DNA of 26,199 nucleotides from JBOGOC01 sp050747525 (GTDB lineage: Bacteria > Acidobacteriota > Polarisedimenticolia > JACPZX01 > DASXTC01). This document shows, one piece after another, positions 7,976 through 14,401 of this stretch. The DNA lies in the NCBI GenBank assembly GCA_050747525.1, contig JBOGOC010000013.1:1-26199 (forward strand), given 5' to 3'. Within the stretch, counting starts at the first letter, position 1. Every line of letters begins with the position of its first letter. The notes below the pieces were generated by a model. That model ran no database searches. It saw only the letters and a list, made by a program, of their open reading frames with translations, and was not told the DNA's origin. The position numbers and the translations under genes are program-made.

Positions 7976-8108
7976 GCCACTTGGCAGTCACTTCGGCACA
8001 TCCTTGACGTCGGCCGGGGCGCCAGAAGCCGTCAGGCGCTCTGGCCCCCGCCCGCGGAAGTGCCCGACGTGCCATTCTCCTTATAGGGTGGCGGGCACTT
8101 GGTCACTT
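7954..8108. repeat. AAGTGCC / GGCACTT repeat cluster (iteron-like)
   Basis: AAGTGCC occurs in direct orientation at 7954, 7963 and 8058, with its complement GGCACTT at 8094. CACTT cores also occur at 7978, 7989 and 8104. The block at 7954-7970 and the block at 8058-8074 are near copies (AAGTGCCCGAAGTGCCC against AAGTGCCCGACGTGCCA). Each is followed by CACTTGG and TCACTT. The clustering at the end of the replication gene suggests initiator-binding iterons, but it lies in coding sequence and the spacing is irregular. Confidence 0.45.
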
Positions 8109-8219
8109 GCTTTCACCGCCGCAGAGGGTCAGTGCTGCACTCCCCTTTGCCTCCGCCCTGCCTGGCCCTACCGCCTGTGGTGGTTCTGGCACCTGAACTC
8201 ACCCGGAGGAAGGCGGTGA
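7956..8219 (+). CDS. Small CxxC protein, possibly zinc-ribbon, 87 aa
   Basis: Not recognised as a family. The GTG start at 7956 lies inside the end of the helicase gene, with a textbook AGGAGG 5 nt upstream. The stop overlaps the next GTG start in GTGA. Both signs support a real, coupled gene. The product has CPTCH near residue 37 and CC...LC near residue 62, enough for one metal site, and a W-rich tail. Its DNA carries the AAGTGCC/GGCACTT repeats, so codon choice may be constrained by a second function. A non-coding repeat region with a chance open frame is the alternative. Confidence 0.45.
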   Translation: MPEVPNKPLGSHFGTSLTSAGAPEAVRRSGPRPRKCPTCHSPYRVAGTWSLAFTAAEGQCCTPLCLRPAWPYRLWWFWHLNSPGGRR

Positions 8220-8740
8220 CCGCCCCCAGCCTCCTCCGTACGCTGTGCGCCACCGGCGTCGCAATCCGCCTCGAAGGCGATCGCGTCTACCTCGTCCCCG
8301 GCCCGGCCGGCGTCCCGCACGAGATGGAGGCCCGGCTGCGGAAGGTGGAGTCCGATGTCGTCTCGCTGCTGCGCACCGGGTCCTGGATGCTGCAGGCCCC
8401 CCTTCCCATCTTCGCCCAGTGCCAGGTGGCCATCGAGATCCACGTGCCCGACCTGCCCGAGACGATCTGGTTCGCCAGCGACGCCGCCCAGGTGGAACGG
8501 CTCATCCGCGAGGGGGTACGGCGCGGCGGGATCTGGACGGCCGAGGAGCTGTCGCAACTCTGGGCAGCCGGACCGCCGCCGTTCGACGAGGTGGTTGGGA
8601 TCGCGCGGACGAAGTTGGCCTTCAACTCGGTGCTGACGGACGTGGGGCGACGGGCGCCCACCGCCCCGGCCACCACCGCCGCTGAGCCGACGCAGGCGTC
8701 CCTCGACCTCGGCATCGCCCGGCCCCCGGAGGTGGACTGA
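8216..8740 (+). CDS. TubC N-terminal docking-like domain protein
   Basis: A 174-aa protein. The first 50 residues (LLRTLCATGVAIRLEGDRVY, then a helix ending DVVSLLR) follow the pattern of the TubC N-terminal docking domain, known from PKS/NRPS assembly lines and also from small proteins of mobile elements. The rest contains a segment ending WTAEELSQLWAAG and a Pro/Ala-rich tail with no clear fold. GTG at 8216 has GGAGG 8 nt upstream and overlaps the preceding stop (GTGA). No biosynthetic gene is nearby, so here the domain probably mediates protein-protein contact inside the replication module. The assignment rests on pattern recognition only. Confidence 0.7.
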   Translation: MTAPSLLRTLCATGVAIRLEGDRVYLVPGPAGVPHEMEARLRKVESDVVSLLRTGSWMLQAPLPIFAQCQVAIEIHVPDLPETIWFASDAAQVERLIREGVRRGGIWTAEELSQLWAAGPPPFDEVVGIARTKLAFNSVLTDVGRRAPTAPATTAAEPTQASLDLGIARPPEVD

Positions 8741-8907
8741 TGCAAGCGACGCAGGACACCACCACCCTCCGCCTCGCCCGCATCCTGGCCGCCTCCTACC
8801 TGCGCTTGCTCGCCGCCAGAAAGGCTGCGCTGGCCGGGCAGAATCGCCTTGATGTTGCTCCCGGAAACAAGGCTCCATGTCCTCCGAGGAGACGCGCCCG
8901 TGGCTGA
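8740..8907 (+). CDS. Small unrecognised protein, 55 aa
   Basis: ATG at 8740 shares one base with the previous stop (TGATG) and has GGAGG 8 nt upstream, inside the end of the previous gene. The reading frame closes at 8907, overlapping the start of the DUF2924 gene by 8 nt. The product is an Ala/Leu/Arg-rich helix (LARILAASYLRLLAAR) followed by a basic, Pro-rich tail. It is not recognised. Support comes from its coupling to both neighbours. Confidence 0.45.
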   Translation: MQATQDTTTLRLARILAASYLRLLAARKAALAGQNRLDVAPGNKAPCPPRRRARG

Positions 8908-9370
8908 GAACATTGCCGCCAGGATCGCCAAGCTGCAGGTGATGACCACGGCGCAGCTGCGGCAGGAATGGCGCAAGGTGATCGGCGGGGTTCCCACCTC
9001 GTACAACCGCAGGTTCCTGTACAAGCGCATCGCGTGGGCCGTCCAGGCCCGCGAGTACGGCGGCCTTTCCGCCCGGGCGCAGGCCCGCCTCGAGGAGCTG
9101 CTCCCCTTCGCTGAGATGTGGATGCCGATCGGCAGGCGCGGCCTGGCCGACCCACCGCCCGCCACGGCCACCACCGTCCCGACCCCCGGGACGGTGCTGA
9201 CCCGCACCTACAAGGGCCGCACCATCGCCGTCCTGGTGCGCGACGACGGCCAGTTCGAGCACGCAGGCGAGATCTTCGAGTCCCTCAGCGCAGCGGCGCA
9301 GGCGATCACCGGCTCCCACTGGAACGGCAACCTCTTCTTCGGCCTGAAGCCCGCCCGGAGGCGTGCGTGA
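8900..9370 (+). CDS. DUF2924 family protein
   Basis: A 156-aa protein matching the DUF2924 pattern. It has an N-terminal helical part with LRQEWRKVIGGVPTSYNRRF and KRIAWAVQ, then a C-terminal half with LTRTYKGRTIAVLV, FEHAGEIFESLSAAAQAITG and the signature SHWNGNLFFGLK. The function is unknown, but genes of this family are habitually found directly upstream of large serine recombinases in prophages and islands, as here. GTG at 8900 has GAGGAG 8 nt upstream. The stop overlaps the recombinase start (GTGA). A role as recombinase partner or DNA-binding accessory is inference from this linkage. Confidence 0.9.
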   Translation: MAENIAARIAKLQVMTTAQLRQEWRKVIGGVPTSYNRRFLYKRIAWAVQAREYGGLSARAQARLEELLPFAEMWMPIGRRGLADPPPATATTVPTPGTVLTRTYKGRTIAVLVRDDGQFEHAGEIFESLSAAAQAITGSHWNGNLFFGLKPARRRA

Positions 9371-10737
9371 AGGCCCGTCGGCGCTTGCGGGCGGTCGCTG
9401 CACCAGAACATGTGGCCTGCGCCATCTACACGAGGAAGTCCACCGACGAGGGGCTCGACCAGGACTTCAACTCGCTGGACGCGCAGCGGCTGGCCGGCGA
9501 GAACTTCGTCCGCAGCCAGGCGTCCGAAGGCTGGACCATTCTGCCCGACCGGTACGACGACGGCGGTTTCACCGGCGCCAACATGGAACGCCCCGGCCTC
9601 AAGCGGCTCCTGGCCGACGTGGAAGCGGGCAAGATCAACACCGTGGTGGTCTACAAGCTCGATCGCCTCAGCCGGTCGATGCGGGACTTCTTCCGCATCT
9701 TCGAGGTCTTCGAGAACCACGGCGTGGCCTTCGTATCGGTCACCCAAGCGTTCAACACGACGACCCCAGTCGGCCGGATGACCATGAACCTGTTGCTACT
9801 GTTCTCCCAGTTCGAGCGGGAGCAGACGGCCGAAAGGACGAGGGACAAGGTTTGGGCGGCCCGGCGGCTGGGCAAATTCACCGGCGGCAGCCTGCTTCTC
9901 GGCTACGACCGTGGCGACCAGCCGGGCAAGCTGGTGGTCAACCAGGCCGAGGCCAAACAGGTCCGCGCCATCTTCGACCTGTTCCTCGAAAAGGTCTCCC
10001 TGGTCGAGACCGTCCAGGAGTTGGACCGCCGCGGGTGGACTTTGAAGTCATGGACCACGAAGCTGGGACGCCAGTACGGCGGCGGCGCTTTCGACGTCCA
10101 CGCCCTGCGGCGGCTCTTGAGCCACGGCCTCTACGTCGGAGAGGTCCACTTCGACGGCCAGGTGTACCAGGGTGAGCACGAGGCCATCGTGGACCGGACG
10201 GTTTGGGACCGGGTGCAATCGATGATCAGTGACGGAGCGACGACCGGCACTCGACGCCGGAGCACCCGGGCCCCCAAGGCTCCCCTGGCCGGCCTGCTGC
10301 GCTGCGTGGCCTGCGATGCGGCGATGAGCCCGACGTACTCGCAGAAGCAAGGACGCCGGTGGAGGTACTACGTCTGTCACAAGGCCCACCGGAAGGGCTG
10401 GTCGACCTGCCCCTCCCCCACCCTGCCGGCCCACCAGATCGAGCGCTTCGTCGTGGACCGCATCCGCGCCATCGGCACCGACCCCGAACTGGTGGCCGCC
10501 ACCCTCGAGGAGGCCCGCCGCCTCGCCGGGCCGGACGACCGCGTCCAGGCCGCCGACCTGCGCAAGGCGCTGGCCGAGTTCGACACCGTGTGGGCCGCCA
10601 TGACGACGCCCGAGCAGGCGGAGGTCGCCCAGACACTCATCGAACGCATCGACTACGACGGCAGGACCAAGGACATCAACGTCGTCTTCCGGCCCGAGGG
10701 CGTCCGCATGCTGGCGGTCCCGGAGGACGAGGCGTGA
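9367..10737 (+). CDS. Large serine recombinase (resolvase/integrase family)
   Basis: A 456-aa site-specific recombinase. The catalytic N-terminal domain (about 14-155) has the nucleophile in IYTRKS (Ser25), then the family motifs DRLSRS (99-104) and EREQTAERT (about 150). A recombinase domain follows (about 180-270). The zinc beta-ribbon shows CVACDAAM (about 313-320), then YYVCH and STC. The C-terminal region is shorter than in phiC31-type integrases. The GTG start overlaps the DUF2924 stop, and the stop overlaps the next gene (GTGA both times). This enzyme most likely integrates and excises the element, since no tyrosine integrase is visible in the window. Confidence 0.93.
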   Translation: MKARRRLRAVAAPEHVACAIYTRKSTDEGLDQDFNSLDAQRLAGENFVRSQASEGWTILPDRYDDGGFTGANMERPGLKRLLADVEAGKINTVVVYKLDRLSRSMRDFFRIFEVFENHGVAFVSVTQAFNTTTPVGRMTMNLLLLFSQFEREQTAERTRDKVWAARRLGKFTGGSLLLGYDRGDQPGKLVVNQAEAKQVRAIFDLFLEKVSLVETVQELDRRGWTLKSWTTKLGRQYGGGAFDVHALRRLLSHGLYVGEVHFDGQVYQGEHEAIVDRTVWDRVQSMISDGATTGTRRRSTRAPKAPLAGLLRCVACDAAMSPTYSQKQGRRWRYYVCHKAHRKGWSTCPSPTLPAHQIERFVVDRIRAIGTDPELVAATLEEARRLAGPDDRVQAADLRKALAEFDTVWAAMTTPEQAEVAQTLIERIDYDGRTKDINVVFRPEGVRMLAVPEDEA

Positions 10738-11075
10738 TCAGGCACCCCGACGGCTCCGTCACCGTGACCTACAAGCTGGAGTTCACCCGAGGGCGGAAGG
10801 GGCATAAGCGGGTGTCTGAGCCGGCCCCCCCACCGGAGCGGCCGGACATCGACCCGGCAACCGTGCCGCGGATCACCAGGATGCTGGTGCTCGGCTACCA
10901 CTTCGAGCGGCTGGTGCGGGAGGGGAAGGTCAAGAACTACGCGGAGATCGCGAGGTTGACGGGGCTGAGCAGGGCCAGGATCACCCAACTCGTGAATCTC
11001 ACACTGCTATCTCGACCCCACCAAGAGGCGATCCTCTTAGGATGGCCTTGCCTACATGAAGAACCTGAATCTTGA
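10734..11075 (+). CDS. Small HTH protein following the recombinase
   Basis: A 113-aa protein coupled to the recombinase by a GTGA overlap. The N-terminal part is strand-like and basic (VTVTYKLEF followed by RGRKGHKRV). The middle has a clear ParB/Xre-like helix-turn-helix, NYAEIARLTGLSRARITQLV (about 72-91). Such proteins commonly follow DUF2924-recombinase pairs and could serve as a directionality factor or regulator, which is inference. Its last 24 nt overlap the end of the converging Argonaute gene, which suggests the cargo operon was joined here without an intergenic spacer or terminator. Confidence 0.8.
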   Translation: MIRHPDGSVTVTYKLEFTRGRKGHKRVSEPAPPPERPDIDPATVPRITRMLVLGYHFERLVREGKVKNYAEIARLTGLSRARITQLVNLTLLSRPHQEAILLGWPCLHEEPES

Positions 11076-12524
11076 TGTGCTCACCTCGCCCGATTCAACA
11101 TGCTTCAGTATGCTGCCGACTCGGCGCGCTGCTCGCACCGTTATCGGCTCCCCACCGTCAAACTGAGTGTTGTTCCAGTTAAGCTTAGAGAGAGCAAATG
11201 CCTCCTCGGCCAAGCCCTTTCCTGTGGAATCACCTTGAACGACCCGAAATTCGAATGGCCTCGGCACGTATAGACCAGGATATGTCTCGAAAAAGCTTAC
11301 GCTGCCTCTCAAGTAGAGCAAGTGAGTCCTTGCATCCAGTTCTAAGTAGGTGCCTCGCAACGGCGGGTAAGTACCGTGCCTAAAGAGCCTCGACAGTGAG
11401 CGCCGGACGCTCAGCAACTCAAGCGTATCAACCCGTTCGGCCTTGGCCCCGGATCTGAATCCGGCCAGTTCAGCATTGTTCATGCTGGAAGTCTTGTGGA
11501 CAATGACTCGCGCGGGCACCGTCCGATGTTCCACCTTGTATGATGCAATCGCTCCTTCTAGTAACTTTGCGGCGTCGCCTTCGGACATATGCGGTTGTCG
11601 ATCTTCCTTATCGATCTGCGCTAGCCCCCCCTGCACGACGGTACCCTCGCCGCGCTCATTGAACACCTGCGCCATGCTGGAAATAAGCCTGTCCCCGCTC
11701 GCCGACTTGTAGAAGCTGATCCCAACATAACAGCTTGTTAGATCGGATGATTCTCTCCTTAGACGCCACGGGATACCTCCCGCCTTGTAGTACAACGCGG
11801 TGTGGAAGTTCCATGCCCGCGTGGCTTCATCTTGCAGGCCTCTCCTCGACTTAGCTTTTCTTCTGGACGACTGAGTTACCTGCCCGTATGTCTCGGGCCT
11901 GACCATCTGAAGAGGGATGCCTACACTTAGCGCTTTCGCCTTCAACAGATCATGAAACGCCGGACCAGTTACGTTCCTTCGATCGCCATGCGTCTCAGAG
12001 CCCTCATCGAGTTCCTCGTCCACGTCCTGTACTCCCTTCACATCTCCCTCGAGCGACGCTAACATCTCTTCTGGTGGCGCACAGACCACGACCATTGGGC
12101 CACCACGATCGTGCAACCTTCGAACTCGATCGAGGAACAGGTCAGCCGCATCTCTAACTGCCTCCTGACGCCCTCCTCCCAGAACAACACCGCTTATCTC
12201 ACCACCGTGCACGGGTTCGGCCCAGCGGTCGTCTATGATGAGCCGAGATCTAAGTGAGGATTCCAAACTGAATCCAGGGAAGCGCGGGAATAGGTTGCCG
12301 CGTCTGCTTGATTTTGCTGGGACTCCCTTCTGGCACCGCTCCAGCCATTCCACGAGTTGCTCGATTGTCTGCTGTGTGCCTACAACTCCAAGCCGAAGAT
12401 CGGATGGCGCATTCGCCGTCCCAAGATCCACGGGGCCGTGGAGCATTAAACCGAAACGAACATCGATATGAGTGCCACCACCGCCGAATTCCAGTTGTGG
12501 CTCATCAAGGTGCCACAGTTTCAT
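11052..12524 (-). CDS. Short prokaryotic Argonaute (MID-PIWI), SPARDA-type, predicted catalytically inactive
   Basis: A 490-aa protein, typical for short pAgos that have only MID and PIWI. The N-terminus LWHLDEPQLEFGGGGTHID is the usual short-pAgo opening. The MID region is about 135-225 (FHDLLKAKALSVGIPLQMV). PIWI is about 230-490, with AWNFHTALYYKAGGIPWRL, CYVGISFYKS (265-274), VIVHKTSS (340-347), FFETYPG and KLNWNNTQFDG (447-457). Active Argonautes have Asp after GI and in the RDG motif; here these are Ser270 and HKT, so target cleavage is not expected. Such proteins use a guide to sense invader nucleic acid and switch on a partner effector. ATG at 12524 overlaps the effector stop (ATGA), so I prefer it to an upstream in-frame start at 12614. 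GC is lower than in the flanking element genes. Confidence 0.9.
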   Translation of the reverse strand: MKLWHLDEPQLEFGGGGTHIDVRFGLMLHGPVDLGTANAPSDLRLGVVGTQQTIEQLVEWLERCQKGVPAKSSRRGNLFPRFPGFSLESSLRSRLIIDDRWAEPVHGGEISGVVLGGGRQEAVRDAADLFLDRVRRLHDRGGPMVVVCAPPEEMLASLEGDVKGVQDVDEELDEGSETHGDRRNVTGPAFHDLLKAKALSVGIPLQMVRPETYGQVTQSSRRKAKSRRGLQDEATRAWNFHTALYYKAGGIPWRLRRESSDLTSCYVGISFYKSASGDRLISSMAQVFNERGEGTVVQGGLAQIDKEDRQPHMSEGDAAKLLEGAIASYKVEHRTVPARVIVHKTSSMNNAELAGFRSGAKAERVDTLELLSVRRSLSRLFRHGTYPPLRGTYLELDARTHLLYLRGSVSFFETYPGLYVPRPFEFRVVQGDSTGKGLAEEAFALSKLNWNNTQFDGGEPITVRAARRVGSILKHVESGEVSTSRFRFFM

Positions 12525-13900
12525 CCACCAGACTCCTGGTCCATGAATGGCAGCAGAAGATGATCCAACGCAGTTGCCCTTTCCGCGGGAGCGCCCGGGT
12601 CGTGTTTGAGCCAACTTCGATCATCCAGGCCGACTACAGACTCGAAACATACTGGCCGCGAAAGGTGAAGGGCCTTCACTTTGCCTGAAAACAATGACCT
12701 CGGCGCCGTCAGATATTCAGACCAAAACAGGACCACACTAAGCACCGCTCTATTGCCTTCTAGACGCTTAATTCCTGAGAGTCGTTCGGCGTGAAATCGC
12801 TCGAGTCGATTCCCGTCCACTGTGAACCGGTAAGTTGGAGTCACCTCAAGGTACCAGGAAGAATCGAAGTGTCTGAACTGACCGCGAAACGCTAAATGCC
12901 TAAACCAGGAGAACTCTCTCCCTGTCGATCCAGTCTTCGTATATCGTGATACGACTGTTATCGTGCTTGTGCGCTTGAGCGATCGATACGGGACTCTTAT
13001 CTCACTCTCATCAGAGCCTCCGACGAATGCGTAGCAATCTTCGTCGGGCCAATACCTAACCTGTGGGCCTACTTGGTCTCGAAGGGACTGGTTCAACAGG
13101 TGCACGAATTGTCGGGCGATATCCGGATCTTCTGAGTCGGCCCATTCGGTTGTCGGAAAGCACTCCACTCGGTCTCTAGTGCACACGCCTTCCCAGGCCG
13201 GTGACGACAAGTTTTCAAAGCCGATCAAGGCCCCTTCACGGACGATCCACGCACCCGATGCACCGCTCTCGTGACCAAGCAACGACCATATTTCATGGGG
13301 CCTTCTGCACACGGTTGGGACCCGATAGATTGCTGCAGGTAGTTGCTCGATCCTCAACAAGTTCGAACAGAGAGTCTCGCTTCGCACTTGGGGTGCGAGG
13401 TAGACGCCAGAGTCCGTGGGGCGACCTAGCCTTAGGAGTTCGACTAGACTGTCTTTGTGAAACCGCTGTTGTCGCTTGTCGAATCGAATGGTGCAGGTTT
13501 TCCTTTGAGACGGCTCCTTAAAGTAGTCGTTGATTGATACCCAGTACGCCTCGCCTGTACGAGGTTGAGAGACGATTAGAAGGACAACCGTATTCATTTG
13601 CAGCCAATAGTCGATGTCGCGTCTTTCACATCGAAACTGAAAGCTATTAGCGCCGGGTGGGTCGAAGGTGGAGACCGCCTTGCTCTGCACTGCCAGGGTG
13701 GTCGCCAAGGGCTGGCCGGTCGAAGGATCGAACAACTCGACATATCCGTCGATCCCAACTTCCATGGGCCCTGCAGGAGACCATCTTGAACCCATGCGAA
13801 GCACGATGTCCTCGATAAGATTTATTCCTTTCTGCCCGAGCAGAGCTTGCCCCGATAGAGTCTTGGATTTTCGCTGGGAAGATCTTCGCTTGCCCGCCAT
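12521..13900 (-). CDS. DUF4365 (DREN)-APAZ effector nuclease of a SPARDA-type system
   Basis: A 459-aa protein that is the expected partner of the adjoining short Argonaute. Residues about 15-165 form a DUF4365/Mrr-like PD-(D/E)xK nuclease: Glu30 in INLIED, Asp51 and Glu55 in GIDGYVEL, and Gln72-x-Lys74 in LAVQSKA, then DYWLQMNTVVLLIVSQPR and AYWVSINDYF. Residues about 190-459 read as an APAZ region, with FRHLAFRGQFRHFDSSWYLE and TPTYRFTVDG near 345-375. In characterised SPARDA systems, guide-directed target recognition by the Argonaute activates this nuclease, which degrades DNA and RNA indiscriminately and halts the infected cell. All active-site residues appear present. The start is ATG at 13900, with a modest AAGGG 11 nt upstream. 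No third gene is evident. Confidence 0.88.
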   Translation of the reverse strand: MAGKRRSSQRKSKTLSGQALLGQKGINLIEDIVLRMGSRWSPAGPMEVGIDGYVELFDPSTGQPLATTLAVQSKAVSTFDPPGANSFQFRCERRDIDYWLQMNTVVLLIVSQPRTGEAYWVSINDYFKEPSQRKTCTIRFDKRQQRFHKDSLVELLRLGRPTDSGVYLAPQVRSETLCSNLLRIEQLPAAIYRVPTVCRRPHEIWSLLGHESGASGAWIVREGALIGFENLSSPAWEGVCTRDRVECFPTTEWADSEDPDIARQFVHLLNQSLRDQVGPQVRYWPDEDCYAFVGGSDESEIRVPYRSLKRTSTITVVSRYTKTGSTGREFSWFRHLAFRGQFRHFDSSWYLEVTPTYRFTVDGNRLERFHAERLSGIKRLEGNRAVLSVVLFWSEYLTAPRSLFSGKVKALHLSRPVCFESVVGLDDRSWLKHDPGAPAERATALDHLLLPFMDQESGG

Positions 13901-14133
13901 CCGGCAATTCTGCCCTTACTCAGGCCATCTGACAAGCCCCCGCGCTTAACACTCCGGAGAGCACTGCTCTGCGCTGTTAAGCGGCTTGCTTAACATCCGG
14001 GGAGAGTCGGGAGAGTCTAGGGGGGATTCGTCGGTCCGATGACGCACGTGGAGCGCCGCCCACTTAACACGCAGAGAGCCGCCTGCCGGGTTCCCTCGAT
14101 CCGCCGAACTCCACGCCCCACGCGCATAAACGA
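13901..14133. other. Intergenic region upstream of the Argonaute operon
   Basis: No gene is visible here. The left half holds the CTTAACA dyads (separate entry). The right half has one further CTTAACA half-site (14063-14069) and no sequence I can assign. The operon promoter must lie here, but I see no convincing -35/-10 pair. The integration junction between element and chromosome is also expected in or next to this stretch, because the tRNA gene beyond it is chromosomal in character. Confidence 0.6.
13944..13995. promoter_or_regulatory. Dyad array, operator-like, upstream of the SPARDA-type operon
   Basis: A perfect inverted repeat, TGTTAAGC (13975-13982) and GCTTAACA (13988-13995) with a 5-nt spacer, is preceded by another GCTTAACA (13944-13951). 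That copy can pair with the first arm around an inner dyad, AGAGCA-C-TGCTCT (13958-13970). A lone CTTAACA recurs at 14063-14069. The array begins 44 bp upstream of the effector start, a normal place for an operator. A recombination site of the element is the alternative reading. Confidence 0.6.
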
Positions 14134-14165
14134 CGAACCCCGATCGGTTGCCCGGCCGGGGTTCG
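14134..14165 (-). terminator. Probable terminator of tRNA-Asn
   Basis: A perfect 9-bp inverted repeat, CGAACCCCG (14134-14142) and CGGGGTTCG (14157-14165), lies 36 nt beyond the tRNA 3' end. In the minus direction it is followed by TCGTTTA, a poor T tract. The position suits a tRNA terminator. Confidence 0.5.
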
Positions 14166-14201
14166 GTATCGTCACCACGATTCCTCGTGGCTCGTGAGCT
14201 T

Positions 14202-14276
<75 letters not shown>

Positions 14277-14305
14277 TCGGGCGCAGAGTTGTGTCCAGGC
14301 CGGGA

Positions 14306-14334
14306 ATTATGCGGTGACCAGCCCCCCCTGTCAA
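14306..14334 (-). promoter_or_regulatory. Promoter of tRNA-Asn
   Basis: On the minus strand TTGACA (14334-14329), a perfect -35 box, is followed after exactly 17 nt by CATAAT (14311-14306), five of six matches to the -10 box. The expected start is near 14299, about 23 nt before the mature tRNA 5' end. A G-rich, C-poor spacer is notable. The tRNA is therefore transcribed independently of the rdgB operon upstream. Confidence 0.85.
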
Positions 14335-14401
14335 ACCGCCACAGCCGCCGCCGGTCGCGCGGATCCCGCTGTTCACACGGCCTTTCGAGGAGGCGTCTGG
14401 T

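Noticed and set aside
11052..12524. Catalytically active long Argonaute
   Set aside because: The protein has no N or PAZ domain, is only 490 aa long, and lacks Asp at the two PIWI positions that can be placed.
13944..14069. CRISPR-like array in the CTTAACA repeats
   Set aside because: Units are 7-8 bp, irregularly spaced and in both orientations, and no cas gene is present; no other regularly spaced repeat was seen in the window.
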